From NCBI RefSeq assembly GCF_001939735.1, contig NZ_MJIL01000044.1:18205-82204 (forward strand): DNA of 64,000 bases, written 5' to 3'. The notes under the pieces were generated by a model that saw nothing but the letters and a program-made list of their open reading frames with translations, was not told the origin of the DNA and did no database searches. The translations under genes and the position numbers were made by a program. Source of the stretch: Photobacterium proteolyticum (GTDB lineage: Bacteria > Pseudomonadota > Gammaproteobacteria > Enterobacterales > Vibrionaceae). Below are positions 27,282-35,427 of the stretch, piece after piece. Each line of letters starts with the position of its first letter. Positions within the stretch are counted from its first letter, which is position 1.

Positions 27282-29036
27282 CTACCACTCCCTCACAAGT
27301 AACCGGCTCTTAACACCCTTTACCTGTAACCCCATTGCTTCAAATACATCCTCGAAATTTCGGCATTGTGATGGCAAATTAGGCAATGACAAAACAGCTT
27401 CATCAAAAAAGCGGGTTTGCTCCTGCTCGCTCTGCCAGGCAGTTTGCCACCACTCCAAAATACGCTCTTTGGACTCATTCAATCGCTTATTTTTTGGCAG
27501 CCTGTCTTTCTTGTTCAGATTCTCTGTTGTTGTCGTCGGCAGTAAGTTCCAACGATCATTGTTCGGCCAGTAGGCAAACGGCAAGCAATGATCAACATGG
27601 TATTGATTACGAAGCTTTTTTCCACTCCATACGCTATGGATTTCAGTACCGCACTGCCGTAGCGCATCGACTTTCTTTCGTACTTCTCGGGTATCGTGAT
27701 CTTTATCTACCCAAATCAAGCAGTCATGATACTGTTGCAACCCGATGTTTCGCGCTTTGTTACTTTCAAACCGTTGCATTTCAAGTACCCATTGGTTCAC
27801 TACCAATGGCTCAATCCAGCTATTATATAAGCGTAAACACTCCCACAAACTTTCATCCAAAATAAACGTGCCGAAACTTCCTAAAAAGTCACTGTCGATA
27901 AAGAAAGAAGAAAGTAAATTTCTTCGTTTAGAAGGTGGCATCATTTCAAACAGCCTATTATCATTGGCTCCTTGATAAATAAACTTCACAGGTCCTTGCT
28001 TAATTGTCGACAAAGCATCTTTCAAAGCCTTCTGTAGCGCTTTGGCATCTTCACCTGTAAATAATGAACCGATTGCCAAGTCATCGGCCGACAAATGAGT
28101 CAGCTTTTGCCAGCCGTCCTCTTTGACAAAACCAAGCCCTTTACTGGTATTACTGTTTTGCTGGATCCCTTTTAAACCATCAATGTCTATATCAATTAAG
28201 CGCTTAAACTGACGAATCCAGTAAAGGCCAACAAGGCCAAGCGGAATAGCTACCTTTCCATCAGTTCTGTCCATGACTGCACCGGGGTGGGCATCTGCAA
28301 TTCGTAACAAGGTTCGAAGCAATGCTAATTTATAGGTTGCAGATTTGCTGTCGTTGACAATGATGTGGCGTACTTTGGTCAAATCACCTGAACCATCATC
28401 TGGCAAGTTGAACACAATTGTCTGCCACTGGACATAGTCCCGCCCCATTGTGTCCTTACTAAGATCACTTTTATGACAAACATGAAGTGCATGATCCGTT
28501 GCTAATTGCTCAAGTTCTTCAACAGAAACACCATGAGTCGAACGACCATCATTAAAACTACCATGGCGTAGTGTAATAACTAGTTTTCCGTTAGCTGCCA
28601 GTAAATTTGCTAATTTCCGAAACGCTCGCTTTCGCTTAGATTTAGCGAGATGCATCCAAACTGCAGATACAAGAATTAAATCATAACGCATCCCCAAATC
28701 AGTCACTTTCGCTAAATCAGGGAGAACATCATCAATCCAAGTCACCTCCACACTGTCAGTATACTGGCGGCCAAAAGCTCTTAGCGATTTTGCAGGTTCC
28801 ACTGCAAACACTTCACAACCACATTGAGCAAACCATTTTGCATCTCGCCCCGAACCAGCACCAATATCCAACACCCGAGCAGGTTGGAGATCATTATTCA
28901 GCACTGGCCAATACGGTTTCCAGCTAGCATGAACATCCTCAAAAGATACTTGCCGGTAATTATCAGCCAGCTTTAAGGCGTTGTTATGATAATACTCAAT
29001 ATTTTTGTTCACTGAAGACACATTTACTTTATGCAA
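27282..29036 (-). CDS. Methyltransferase-HNH endonuclease fusion protein
   Basis: The 584-residue chain starts with a class I SAM-dependent methyltransferase domain (~1-215): motif I VLDIGAGSGRDAKWFA at 55-70, then YDLILVSAVWMHL. It lacks the DPPY/NPPY motif of DNA amino-methylases, so it resembles small-molecule or protein methyltransferases. A middle domain (~225-450) contains KLALLRTLLRIADAHPGAV and IPLGLVGLYWIRQ. A C-terminal HNH nuclease domain (~470-525) has YHVDHCLPFAYWPNNDRWNL (Asp482/His483) and conserved Asn/Lys in ENLNKKDRLP. The middle plus HNH part resembles HNH proteins common in defence islands. The gene lies near a BrxR/CapW-like regulator. Function is inferred, not known. Confidence 0.85.
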   Translation of the reverse strand: MHKVNVSSVNKNIEYYHNNALKLADNYRQVSFEDVHASWKPYWPVLNNDLQPARVLDIGAGSGRDAKWFAQCGCEVFAVEPAKSLRAFGRQYTDSVEVTWIDDVLPDLAKVTDLGMRYDLILVSAVWMHLAKSKRKRAFRKLANLLAANGKLVITLRHGSFNDGRSTHGVSVEELEQLATDHALHVCHKSDLSKDTMGRDYVQWQTIVFNLPDDGSGDLTKVRHIIVNDSKSATYKLALLRTLLRIADAHPGAVMDRTDGKVAIPLGLVGLYWIRQFKRLIDIDIDGLKGIQQNSNTSKGLGFVKEDGWQKLTHLSADDLAIGSLFTGEDAKALQKALKDALSTIKQGPVKFIYQGANDNRLFEMMPPSKRRNLLSSFFIDSDFLGSFGTFILDESLWECLRLYNSWIEPLVVNQWVLEMQRFESNKARNIGLQQYHDCLIWVDKDHDTREVRKKVDALRQCGTEIHSVWSGKKLRNQYHVDHCLPFAYWPNNDRWNLLPTTTTENLNKKDRLPKNKRLNESKERILEWWQTAWQSEQEQTRFFDEAVLSLPNLPSQCRNFEDVFEAMGLQVKGVKSRLLVREW

Positions 29037-29172
29037 CTACGCGTATTTTAGTCTCAATAATTATTAATTGCATCAACATGATAGGTAAAGTTATAACAAG
29101 CGCACTCTTTGCTCATTTAGAGATGGGGTCATACCCTCCTCGTTGAAAAGGTTAAGATAAAGAAAGGAACTT

Positions 29173-29682
29173 CTATGCCACGCCCAACAACTCATCACTA
29201 CAGCAATTACAAACCTGATCATGACCCAGGTATCCTGCTGGTCGTATCGTGTTACAGGTTACGCACTGTTTAAAGAAGCCGTCGTTGCTGAGTGTCTCGA
29301 GTAACGCATCAATTGCACCAACAATATCATCACACCGGAATGTGCCAACCGTATGCCAGCGATGAACCGGTTTATGCTCATTCTGGATAACGGTGCAGAG
29401 CTTCAGGCTAATCGGCTTAAAACTTTGATCATTGCAGGCCGCCATTGAGCATGGGGAATCGACATTGAAAAAGTCGATAGGCATGTAAGAGCCCATGCAA
29501 ACATAAGGATAATGGCCATTGAGGTCATCAAGTGACAGATACTTTTCTCGCTTTATTCCTTGCTCCAGCATCAGACTCTCGATATACACCAATACGCCCT
29601 GTCTCAAGTTGTCATCGAGACTTACCAAGCCCTGAAGCATTACACCATACGCCTGCGTAAGCTGTTTTGTTGTCAATATCAC
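29173..29682 (-). CDS. Hypothetical Cys-rich protein with C-terminal zinc ribbon
   Basis: The 169-residue protein is not recognised. Its C-terminus has two CxxC pairs (FFKQCVTCNTI and QVCNCC) that could form a zinc ribbon; further Cys residues occur mid-protein. There is no signal peptide or membrane segment. It lies 137 bp upstream of the methyltransferase-HNH gene on the same strand, so the two may be co-transcribed, and shares a 411-bp intergenic region with the divergent WYL regulator. FlhC-like zinc proteins have a comparable cysteine layout, but the match is not good enough to name it. Confidence 0.65.
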   Translation of the reverse strand: MILTTKQLTQAYGVMLQGLVSLDDNLRQGVLVYIESLMLEQGIKREKYLSLDDLNGHYPYVCMGSYMPIDFFNVDSPCSMAACNDQSFKPISLKLCTVIQNEHKPVHRWHTVGTFRCDDIVGAIDALLETLSNDGFFKQCVTCNTIRPAGYLGHDQVCNCCSDELLGVA

Positions 29683-29967
29683 TTTCTACCACTACCTAAT
29701 CTGCTGTGTCGCTATGCTGATGACATAGACGTAACTGTCTACATGTCACACTGCTAATCACTCACACTGCAATGTTTCTCATTCACTCGCTATTCTCCAT
29801 AATCAAAGCAACTTTTCACTATTGGTTTAACTTTTATTTCAATTACTTCGACGGCATCGATTGCTATTTGATACCTCACGACACTCTGTGCATATTCACG
29901 CTGCGGTCCAGTTCAAAATCGGCCAAATCACGAGCACCCCTAATCAAGCCGGCGTGATGTTGTACTC

Positions 29968-30051
29968 AAAATAAGTAGATAAGAAATACGTGTACCTTAT
30001 CACCGAATAAAATGCTCAATGGTGGTTTCAGGTCTTGCATCTACTTATTTT
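29968..30051. promoter_or_regulatory. Inverted-repeat operator candidate upstream of WYL regulator
   Basis: AAAATAAGTAGAT (29968-29980) and its exact reverse complement ATCTACTTATTTT (30039-30051) lie 58 bp apart in the divergent region. The second arm is 43 bp before the WYL regulator start, where a promoter would be. A widely spaced 13-bp perfect inverted repeat suits a dimeric autorepressor or looping. The rest of the 411-bp gap (29683-30093) holds no convincing gene. Confidence 0.5.
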
Positions 30052-30093
30052 AGGTATATATTTGTCTGCATATGGAATACTGGATAAATAACC

Positions 30094-31005
30094 ATGTCTT
30101 TACATCAACTCGGTCACATTATGGATATCACCAAGAAGTTAGACGCCATCGGTTCTGCACAACGCGAACGGCTTGCCTTCATTGACTTTGCACTCTATTT
30201 CCTGGGCGAGGTCACCCGTAAGGATCTAATTGATCGCTTTGCTGTCGGGCATGCTGCTACAACACGCGACTTTGCATTGTATAAAGAGATTGCTCCCGAC
30301 AATCTGAAGTTGGATATGCGATCAAAGAAATATTACAAGCAAGCAACGTTTACCCCGTTGTTTAATCTGGATCTCAAGAAAACTCTGGCTACCGTATCAC
30401 TAGGCTACGGTGATGGCTTTTCCGGGTTTCAGGAGTTTCCGATCAGCTGCGAATCACCTGAATCACTGACTATTCCGAAAACGGCAATTATGGCAGTGCT
30501 GTGTGAGGGCATTTATCGCAACAAAGCGGTTGAAATTGAATACATCTCAACATCCAGCGGTAAAGGACAACGTGAAATTGTGCCGCACAGCCTAGTCGAT
30601 TCAGGCAATCGATGGCATGTCCGCTCTTATGACCGCAAGAATGCACGGTTTATGGATGTCGTTTGCAACCGCGTTGTATCAGCGCGCATTATCGACGAAT
30701 CGCCAGCCAACCATGAGCAATCGAGTGAAGATCGCCAGTGGCAAAAATTTATCGAGCTTGAACTTATCCCCCACCCTCAGCAGGATAACCCTGAAGCCAT
30801 TGAGCTTGATTACGAAATGAAGGATGGCAAAAGAATCATCGAAGCGCGTGCGGCGCTTGCCGGATACCTTCTACGTAAATGGGAAGTCGACTGCAGCAAA
30901 GACGGCAAACTTCACAAGTGTGTAGGTTATCAGCTGGCACTGGCAAACCCTCAAGCGCTATACCAGGTTAACAGTGCTATGCTAGCTCCGGGTTATGAAG
31001 CATAG
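30094..31005 (+). CDS. WYL-domain transcriptional regulator (BrxR/CapW-like)
   Basis: The 303-residue protein has an N-terminal winged HTH (~15-80, QRERLAFIDFALYFLGEVTR followed by KDLIDRFAVGHAATTRD), the start pattern of BrxR/CapW regulators. A WYL domain follows (~135-205) with KAVEIEYISTSSGKG, VPHSLVDSGNRWHVRSYDR and FMDVVCNRV, then a C-terminal WCX-like segment. Members repress phage-defence operons (BREX, CBASS) and are thought to sense a nucleic-acid or nucleotide signal. It is divergent from the Cys-rich and methyltransferase-HNH genes, with an inverted repeat in between, and lies 56 bp before an unknown gene. The regulated target is inferred from position only. Confidence 0.85.
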   Translation: MSLHQLGHIMDITKKLDAIGSAQRERLAFIDFALYFLGEVTRKDLIDRFAVGHAATTRDFALYKEIAPDNLKLDMRSKKYYKQATFTPLFNLDLKKTLATVSLGYGDGFSGFQEFPISCESPESLTIPKTAIMAVLCEGIYRNKAVEIEYISTSSGKGQREIVPHSLVDSGNRWHVRSYDRKNARFMDVVCNRVVSARIIDESPANHEQSSEDRQWQKFIELELIPHPQQDNPEAIELDYEMKDGKRIIEARAALAGYLLRKWEVDCSKDGKLHKCVGYQLALANPQALYQVNSAMLAPGYEA

Positions 31006-31061
31006 AGCACCTTGCTGCTAAGTGCTTCTGACATACACGAACAAACTACAGGGAAAGAAAC

Positions 31062-31658
31062 ATGTTCGAGCCAATCATTGATGACGATAAATACGCATTT
31101 GCATTTATTGGTCCGCACTGGCCAAGCTTTATCAACTTGAAGCAATGCGATCCAGAGGTTATTCATCGCCTTGAGAAGGCTCCAGATAAACAGGGCCAGT
31201 TTGACTTAATTTTTACCCTCGAGAAAGAGCTGTCTGATAACGATCCTAGCGATGCCTATCGCCTGACGATTGAAGACAGAACCAATCACGGCGCATCGGC
31301 TAACTTTCTGACTTTCGCATCAAAGGATAAAAATAAGGTGAAGCAATTTATCTTAGCTATTGTTCAGGGGCTTACCCAACAACAACTGATTGGCGTTAGT
31401 GTTATTGATATTCAGTGGGCATTGGAAACAGGAGGCAGGGAGCTGTCTTTAATGACTGTTGAAGCAGAATCGAAACTAAAAAGTACGGTCAATAACGCCC
31501 TGTTTGTTTACACCAACAATCAGGGCAATATAAATCATTTTGAAGCAACGGTTCAGCGGGTTCAGGAATCGCTTACACCCAACGCAACCCTGGTTGCAAT
31601 GATTGCACCAGTAGAGGGCCCTGCCGACGCCTTCCGCTTAACAAAGGTTGACGCTTAA
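31062..31658 (+). CDS. Hypothetical protein (198 aa) downstream of WYL regulator
   Basis: I do not recognise the family. The protein is acidic, soluble, mixed alpha/beta and has no cysteine pair, signal peptide or membrane segment. GGGAAAGAAAC precedes ATG 31062. The short distance to the WYL regulator gene (56 bp, same strand) suggests one transcript. It could be an accessory part of the possible defence locus or an unrelated passenger. Confidence 0.65.
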   Translation: MFEPIIDDDKYAFAFIGPHWPSFINLKQCDPEVIHRLEKAPDKQGQFDLIFTLEKELSDNDPSDAYRLTIEDRTNHGASANFLTFASKDKNKVKQFILAIVQGLTQQQLIGVSVIDIQWALETGGRELSLMTVEAESKLKSTVNNALFVYTNNQGNINHFEATVQRVQESLTPNATLVAMIAPVEGPADAFRLTKVDA

Positions 31659-31676
31659 TACATCCTAATATTGAAG

Positions 31677-32006
31677 TTACTTAGGAATGTTAAAGCTTTT
31701 CTCATCCTTGCAGGTAAATGTGTAGTAGTTACTACGCTCGTTGAAAACAGAGAAGCCTTTGCCGTAACAATATGCGCCATTTAACTCGTTCATATAGGCA
31801 AGTGTTTCTTTGTCTTTTACTAGGAAGTAACTGTCATTTTCACAGATAACCCTGATCTTGCCATCATCTCCCTGAGAGTAGGTTTTTACCTTGGCGCCAC
31901 ACAATGTGAAGCTCAAATCAACATACTCATCGGCGCGCTCGTCCACTGTTTGTGAACAGCCAACAAGAAGCAATGGTAGTAGAATAATGCTCAGTAATGG
32001 TTTCAA
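31677..32006 (-). CDS. Small lipoprotein (109 aa)
   Basis: A lipoprotein signal (KPLLSIILLPLLLVGC, Cys17) is followed by about 90 residues with four cysteines that could pair in the periplasm. The likely start is TTG 32006 with AAGGA six bases upstream; a TTG six bases earlier is too close to the same site. Function unknown. It is not recognised as any named envelope lipoprotein. Confidence 0.72.
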   Translation of the reverse strand: MKPLLSIILLPLLLVGCSQTVDERADEYVDLSFTLCGAKVKTYSQGDDGKIRVICENDSYFLVKDKETLAYMNELNGAYCYGKGFSVFNERSNYYTFTCKDEKSFNIPK

Positions 32007-32138
32007 AGCCAAATCCTTGACAAATAAAGTTTTATAATCAGTGTAATAGCAATATTATGCTGAATTATAGCAGCCAGTGCAATAAACTTCAGGGTACGAT
32101 AGTGCTTACATTGTCGATATGCTTCGAAGAATTTCCAT

Positions 32139-32624
32139 TCAGCGTTTTTTCTTGCCTTGCTTTTCATCAATACGGCGTCGATGCCAAATAGAATAGTGGC
32201 GCAACCCTGCCGGTCCATGTGCGATAAACACTGACATTAACAAGACAGTAATAAACAACATAGGTTTGTGCTGCGGAATAATAAAGAAAGAGCCAAGCAA
32301 CATCAGCTTCACCAGCGTCAGCACACCTTTTAGCTGAATTAACCATAATTTGGATCGACTGATTTCCAGCGTCATCAGAATAACGCCAGTCACCATTGCC
32401 AAAACCCACCAGTTCAGCCATAACTCGCGCTCGACGCCATACAAAATACCGCCGGCTGAGCCTGCGATCCCTAAGATATGCAAAGCCCTCACCCCTGTTT
32501 TACTCAGGCGTTGAATCCAAAAACGGGTCTCTGATATTGGGTATTGATCTTTAGACGCTGTGCGGTGATCGGATGATTTTCTTTCGGCGTGTACTTGTTG
32601 CTGTTCTGCGGTTGCTTTTTTCAT
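32139..32624 (-). CDS. Integral membrane protein (161 aa)
   Basis: A polar N-terminus of ~40 residues is followed by four hydrophobic segments (~48-63, 70-86, 98-115 and 120-135) and a very basic tail (HRRRIDEKQGKKKR). The positive tail suggests a cytoplasmic C-terminus. The family is not recognised. It is on the same strand as the HAD phosphatase gene upstream, 69 bp away. Confidence 0.65.
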   Translation of the reverse strand: MKKATAEQQQVHAERKSSDHRTASKDQYPISETRFWIQRLSKTGVRALHILGIAGSAGGILYGVERELWLNWWVLAMVTGVILMTLEISRSKLWLIQLKGVLTLVKLMLLGSFFIIPQHKPMLFITVLLMSVFIAHGPAGLRHYSIWHRRRIDEKQGKKKR

Positions 32625-32693
32625 CTTGTTGTCAGGGTATTCATTCAGTACATGGAAGAATACCCTTTCTTTGCCAAGGTGTAATCTGATTCT

Positions 32694-33296
32694 TTAACGA
32701 GTACTTGCCTTCGTCAGGGTCGTGATTTCACCATCGACCACCAGCACGCAATCCATTCCGGCTGCCAGGGCAGCGGTTTTACCTAGTTCAGTATCTTCAA
32801 ATACCAAACACTCACTGGGCTCAACACCGATGCGCTGTGCAGCCTGTAAGAAGGTATCAGGGTTGGGTTTATGCTTTTCTACGTCATCGGCGGTAACCAG
32901 CGCATCTAGCAATGGCAGGATGTTTGTTTCGCCAAGCAATGGTAACGCGTTCAACTGACGGCACCCGGTGCCAACGGCAATCTTCTTTGATGGTTTATTA
33001 TCGAGCAGCAACCGATAGGTGGAAGATATCACTTCTCCCTTAAAATCCAGCGTTTCAAAAAACTCGCTTTTGGTATTCGCCAAACGCTTGGTATCAAAGT
33101 TCTGCTGATAGCGGTGGTTAATTGCCTGCGCCGTTTTTATCGTCGGCATACCACCCAGGCTGTAAAACCACTCCTCGTCGAACGGGATCTCGAAGAGTAC
33201 GCATGTTTTTTTCCACGCCTCGACATGAGCCGGCATTGAATCTATCAGGGTGCCATCCATGTCAAAAATAAGTCCTTTATAGGGTGTTAAGTCCAT
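32694..33296 (-). CDS. HAD-family phosphatase, YqaB-like
   Basis: The 200-residue protein shows HAD motif I (FDMDGTLIDS, with nucleophile and acid Asp), motif II around VGTGCR, motif III (KHKPNPDTF) and motif IV (VFEDTELG). Length and motif spacing match the beta-phosphoglucomutase-like branch that includes E. coli YqaB, which acts on sugar phosphates such as fructose-1-phosphate. The cap is the small helical type. Substrate is inferred. The gene may be co-transcribed with the small membrane-protein gene downstream. Confidence 0.88.
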   Translation of the reverse strand: MDLTPYKGLIFDMDGTLIDSMPAHVEAWKKTCVLFEIPFDEEWFYSLGGMPTIKTAQAINHRYQQNFDTKRLANTKSEFFETLDFKGEVISSTYRLLLDNKPSKKIAVGTGCRQLNALPLLGETNILPLLDALVTADDVEKHKPNPDTFLQAAQRIGVEPSECLVFEDTELGKTAALAAGMDCVLVVDGEITTLTKASTR

Positions 33297-33459
33297 ATTG
33301 CTCCTTTAACTTGCGGGTATCTATTCCTGTTTTCTCCTAAAACCTATCAACCCACCATGTCACTTTTATTGCATATGTTCAAGCTGTATGGCTGCACGAT
33401 CTCGTCAAATCGTTACCTTTCCCTCAGGCAAACGTTTAGGTGGAAATGAATTATGGGAT

Positions 33460-34266
33460 TTAACGAACATCCAACCTAACTAGTCCCCACTTTCTGGCTA
33501 TCCGATCAAAAAATCCCTGCGTTTTCTTCAGCTCGATCCAATGGTTGATGTAATTTATCCAAATCTGATCCTCTTTGGGCAACAACATAGCCACAGGTGT
33601 CGGGCGGCGCATGCCGTTGACTTTGGCAACAGTTAGCTGGGGAAATCGATTGGTGATTGTTGCAGCTTCGATATTCGATGTCACAATGACGGTTGCTTTA
33701 TTGGCCAGTAACTGCTGATAGTCACGGAGGGGAGCTTGAATGACACTATGGCGCGCTTTGGGAAATAGTTCTTGTACCAGCGCCTCTTGAACCGTTCCTC
33801 TGGTCGAAATGATCGTCACAGAGCTCGAATTGAAGTCACTCCATTTACGAAATCGTTTAAAATTCTGCTTTTGAATAACGGGAACGAAAGCGAGATTAAA
33901 ATACGGCTGGCTATAACCGGCGACTCGCGCCCGCTTCATGTTCAGCGCCGCGCTGCCTGTCATGTCATATTTGTCGGTTACGACACCGCTGACCAAGGTT
34001 TTCCAGTCGGTCGCGACATACTCCACTGTCACCCCCAAATCCTTCGCCAGCTCGGTGGTAATGTCGATATCAAAGCCTTTATAAAAATTGGTCGCAGGAT
34101 CACGGATAGTCATCGGATTCCAGTCACCCGTGGTCCCGACTCGCAGCACGCCACGATCAATTATTTCCTGCAAACGACTAGGAGCAGCATGAGAGGGAAC
34201 TGAAAACACCGACACCAAAGCAAAAACAACAACGACAACTTTCTTCAGGGCGTACAACGCTCTCAT
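33460..34266 (-). CDS. Transporter substrate-binding protein, SBP family 3
   Basis: A signal peptide (KKVVVVVFALVSVFSVPSHA, cleaved before APSRLQ) leads into a family 3 binding fold: IIDRGVLRVGTTGDWNPMT, YKGFDIDITTELAKDLG, and DMTGSAALNMKRARVAGYSQ. It resembles amino-acid-binding and cyclohexadienyl-dehydratase-like (PheC) proteins. GGGAGAGG precedes the ATG at 34266. As with the protein at 26330-27160 there are no permease or ATPase genes beside it. It may be an orphan binding protein or periplasmic enzyme. Confidence 0.82.
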   Translation of the reverse strand: MRALYALKKVVVVVFALVSVFSVPSHAAPSRLQEIIDRGVLRVGTTGDWNPMTIRDPATNFYKGFDIDITTELAKDLGVTVEYVATDWKTLVSGVVTDKYDMTGSAALNMKRARVAGYSQPYFNLAFVPVIQKQNFKRFRKWSDFNSSSVTIISTRGTVQEALVQELFPKARHSVIQAPLRDYQQLLANKATVIVTSNIEAATITNRFPQLTVAKVNGMRRPTPVAMLLPKEDQIWINYINHWIELKKTQGFFDRIARKWGLVRLDVR

Positions 34267-34393
34267 AGATACCTCTCCCCCAATCTACCTGAATACACAA
34301 GCGCATACGTTTAAAGATAGCAGTAATTTGATCAGGCATTTCGCAAAGAAGTGATACCCCAAAAGTTGTCGTTCCGTGTCGTCCCTTGCTGGG

Positions 34394-35029
34394 TTATGAC
34401 GAAGAAGCCATTTCCTGGCAATCATATCCTTTAAGAAAGAGATCCACGCATCGCTCCAGATACACACGGCGTTCTTCATCCGACTCGCCGCTATCCTGAC
34501 CGAGGTATTTCCAGTACACAGCTTTGCCATGAAGCATCAATAGCAGCTGCAGGGCAGCATCACGCATATCGATATCAATGGCTATGACCCCTTTTTCTAC
34601 ATTGTGCCCCAAGTATTCGGCCACCATATCCGTTGTCGCTTTTGGCCCGGCATTGAGATACACCAGGGCAAGTTCAGGGTGTGTATCGGCCTGGCTGACT
34701 GACGTCTTGTAAGTATGCTGCGCCTCATCACTCATCAGCATACTCTGGAACCGCCAGGCAAACTCACAAAGCACTTGTCTCATCGTACTTGAGTCATCAA
34801 TTAAACTCCCGTCCAACTGGTTTGCCGTACACTTTGCGCGAATACAAGTGTCAAACAGATCATCTTTGGTTTTAAAGTGAGCGTACACCGTTTGTTTGGA
34901 AACCTTAGCCCTAACAGCAATAGCATCCATACTGATGGCATACCCCTGCTCAGCAAACAGCTCACCGGCGGCTTCTAGGATCTGCTCTCTCTTCTTTGCA
35001 CTTCTCGGATTCAATACTGGCCCACTCAC
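34394..35029 (-). CDS. TetR/AcrR-family repressor of adjacent RND efflux operon
   Basis: The N-terminal HTH (REQILEAAGELFAEQGYAIS and VRAKVSKQTVYAHFKTKDDL, residues ~13-58) is typical of TetR regulators. The C-terminal ~145 residues form the ligand/dimerisation part. GTG 35029 is preferred to ATG 35038 because AAGG lies nine bases before it and would abut the ATG. It is divergent from the RND adaptor and pump genes, and two 13-bp palindromes lie between. It most likely represses itself and the efflux pair, responding to a pump substrate. Confidence 0.85.
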   Translation of the reverse strand: MSGPVLNPRSAKKREQILEAAGELFAEQGYAISMDAIAVRAKVSKQTVYAHFKTKDDLFDTCIRAKCTANQLDGSLIDDSSTMRQVLCEFAWRFQSMLMSDEAQHTYKTSVSQADTHPELALVYLNAGPKATTDMVAEYLGHNVEKGVIAIDIDMRDAALQLLLMLHGKAVYWKYLGQDSGESDEERRVYLERCVDLFLKGYDCQEMASSS

Positions 35030-35071
35030 AATTAACATCCTTACATCACAATTGACAGTTTTGACACAATC

Positions 35072-35134
35072 AAACTGGACAGTCTAGTTTGCTTGAGTTA
35101 TTTTTAACTCATATGGACTAGACAGTCTAGTTTT
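35072..35134. promoter_or_regulatory. Two TetR-type operators
   Basis: CTAGACAGTCTAG, a perfect 13-bp dyad, lies at about 35118-35130 inside GGACTAGACAGTCTAGTTTT. A copy with one change, CTGGACAGTCTAG, lies at about 35075-35087. Both share the flank AGTTT and are 43 bp apart, about four turns. TTGACA at 35061 could be the -35 box of a rightward promoter covered by the first site. The position between a TetR gene and a divergent efflux operon supports operator function. Confidence 0.72.
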
Positions 35135-35138
35135 AGCA

Positions 35139-35404
35139 TATACCCAAACTACCTCAAGATGCTCGTTTCAGCGAGAATTACTTGGGTTTTAGGCTAGGCA
35201 CCGATTTGAAGATCTAGTGGTTCTAAATCAATAATCGGTAACAACGCATAGAAGCCAAGTAAACTCGCCCTTTGGGAGTGAGCCAGCGAACTCATTTCTG
35301 TGTCAAATAACGTTGAAAGGGGTAGCCATTCCTACCGTTATTTTCCTTGAACTGAGCACGCTGGTCTCACTCTGAATCCTGCATCTTGAGGTAGCTTGGG
35401 TATA
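35139..35404. mobile_element. Complete 266-bp short inverted-repeat element (MITE-like)
   Basis: The element is bounded by 24-bp terminal inverted repeats, TATACCCAAACTACCTCAAG.. at the left and ..CTTGAGGTAGCTTGGGTATA at the right, with one mismatch. It has no ORF that could be a transposase. TA at each end could be the target duplication of a mariner-like transposase, which would have to act in trans. Partial copies occur at 6816-6839, 9832-9912 and perhaps from 8613. It is inserted between the TetR operators and the efflux adaptor gene, so it forms most of that gene's leader. Confidence 0.8.
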
Positions 35405-35427
35405 AACCCTAATCAGGATGAATTACC

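Noticed and set aside
27282..29036. DNA restriction-modification enzyme of type IIG
   Set aside because: The methyltransferase domain lacks the DPPY/NPPY catalytic motif of DNA methylases, so it was described only as a fusion with HNH.
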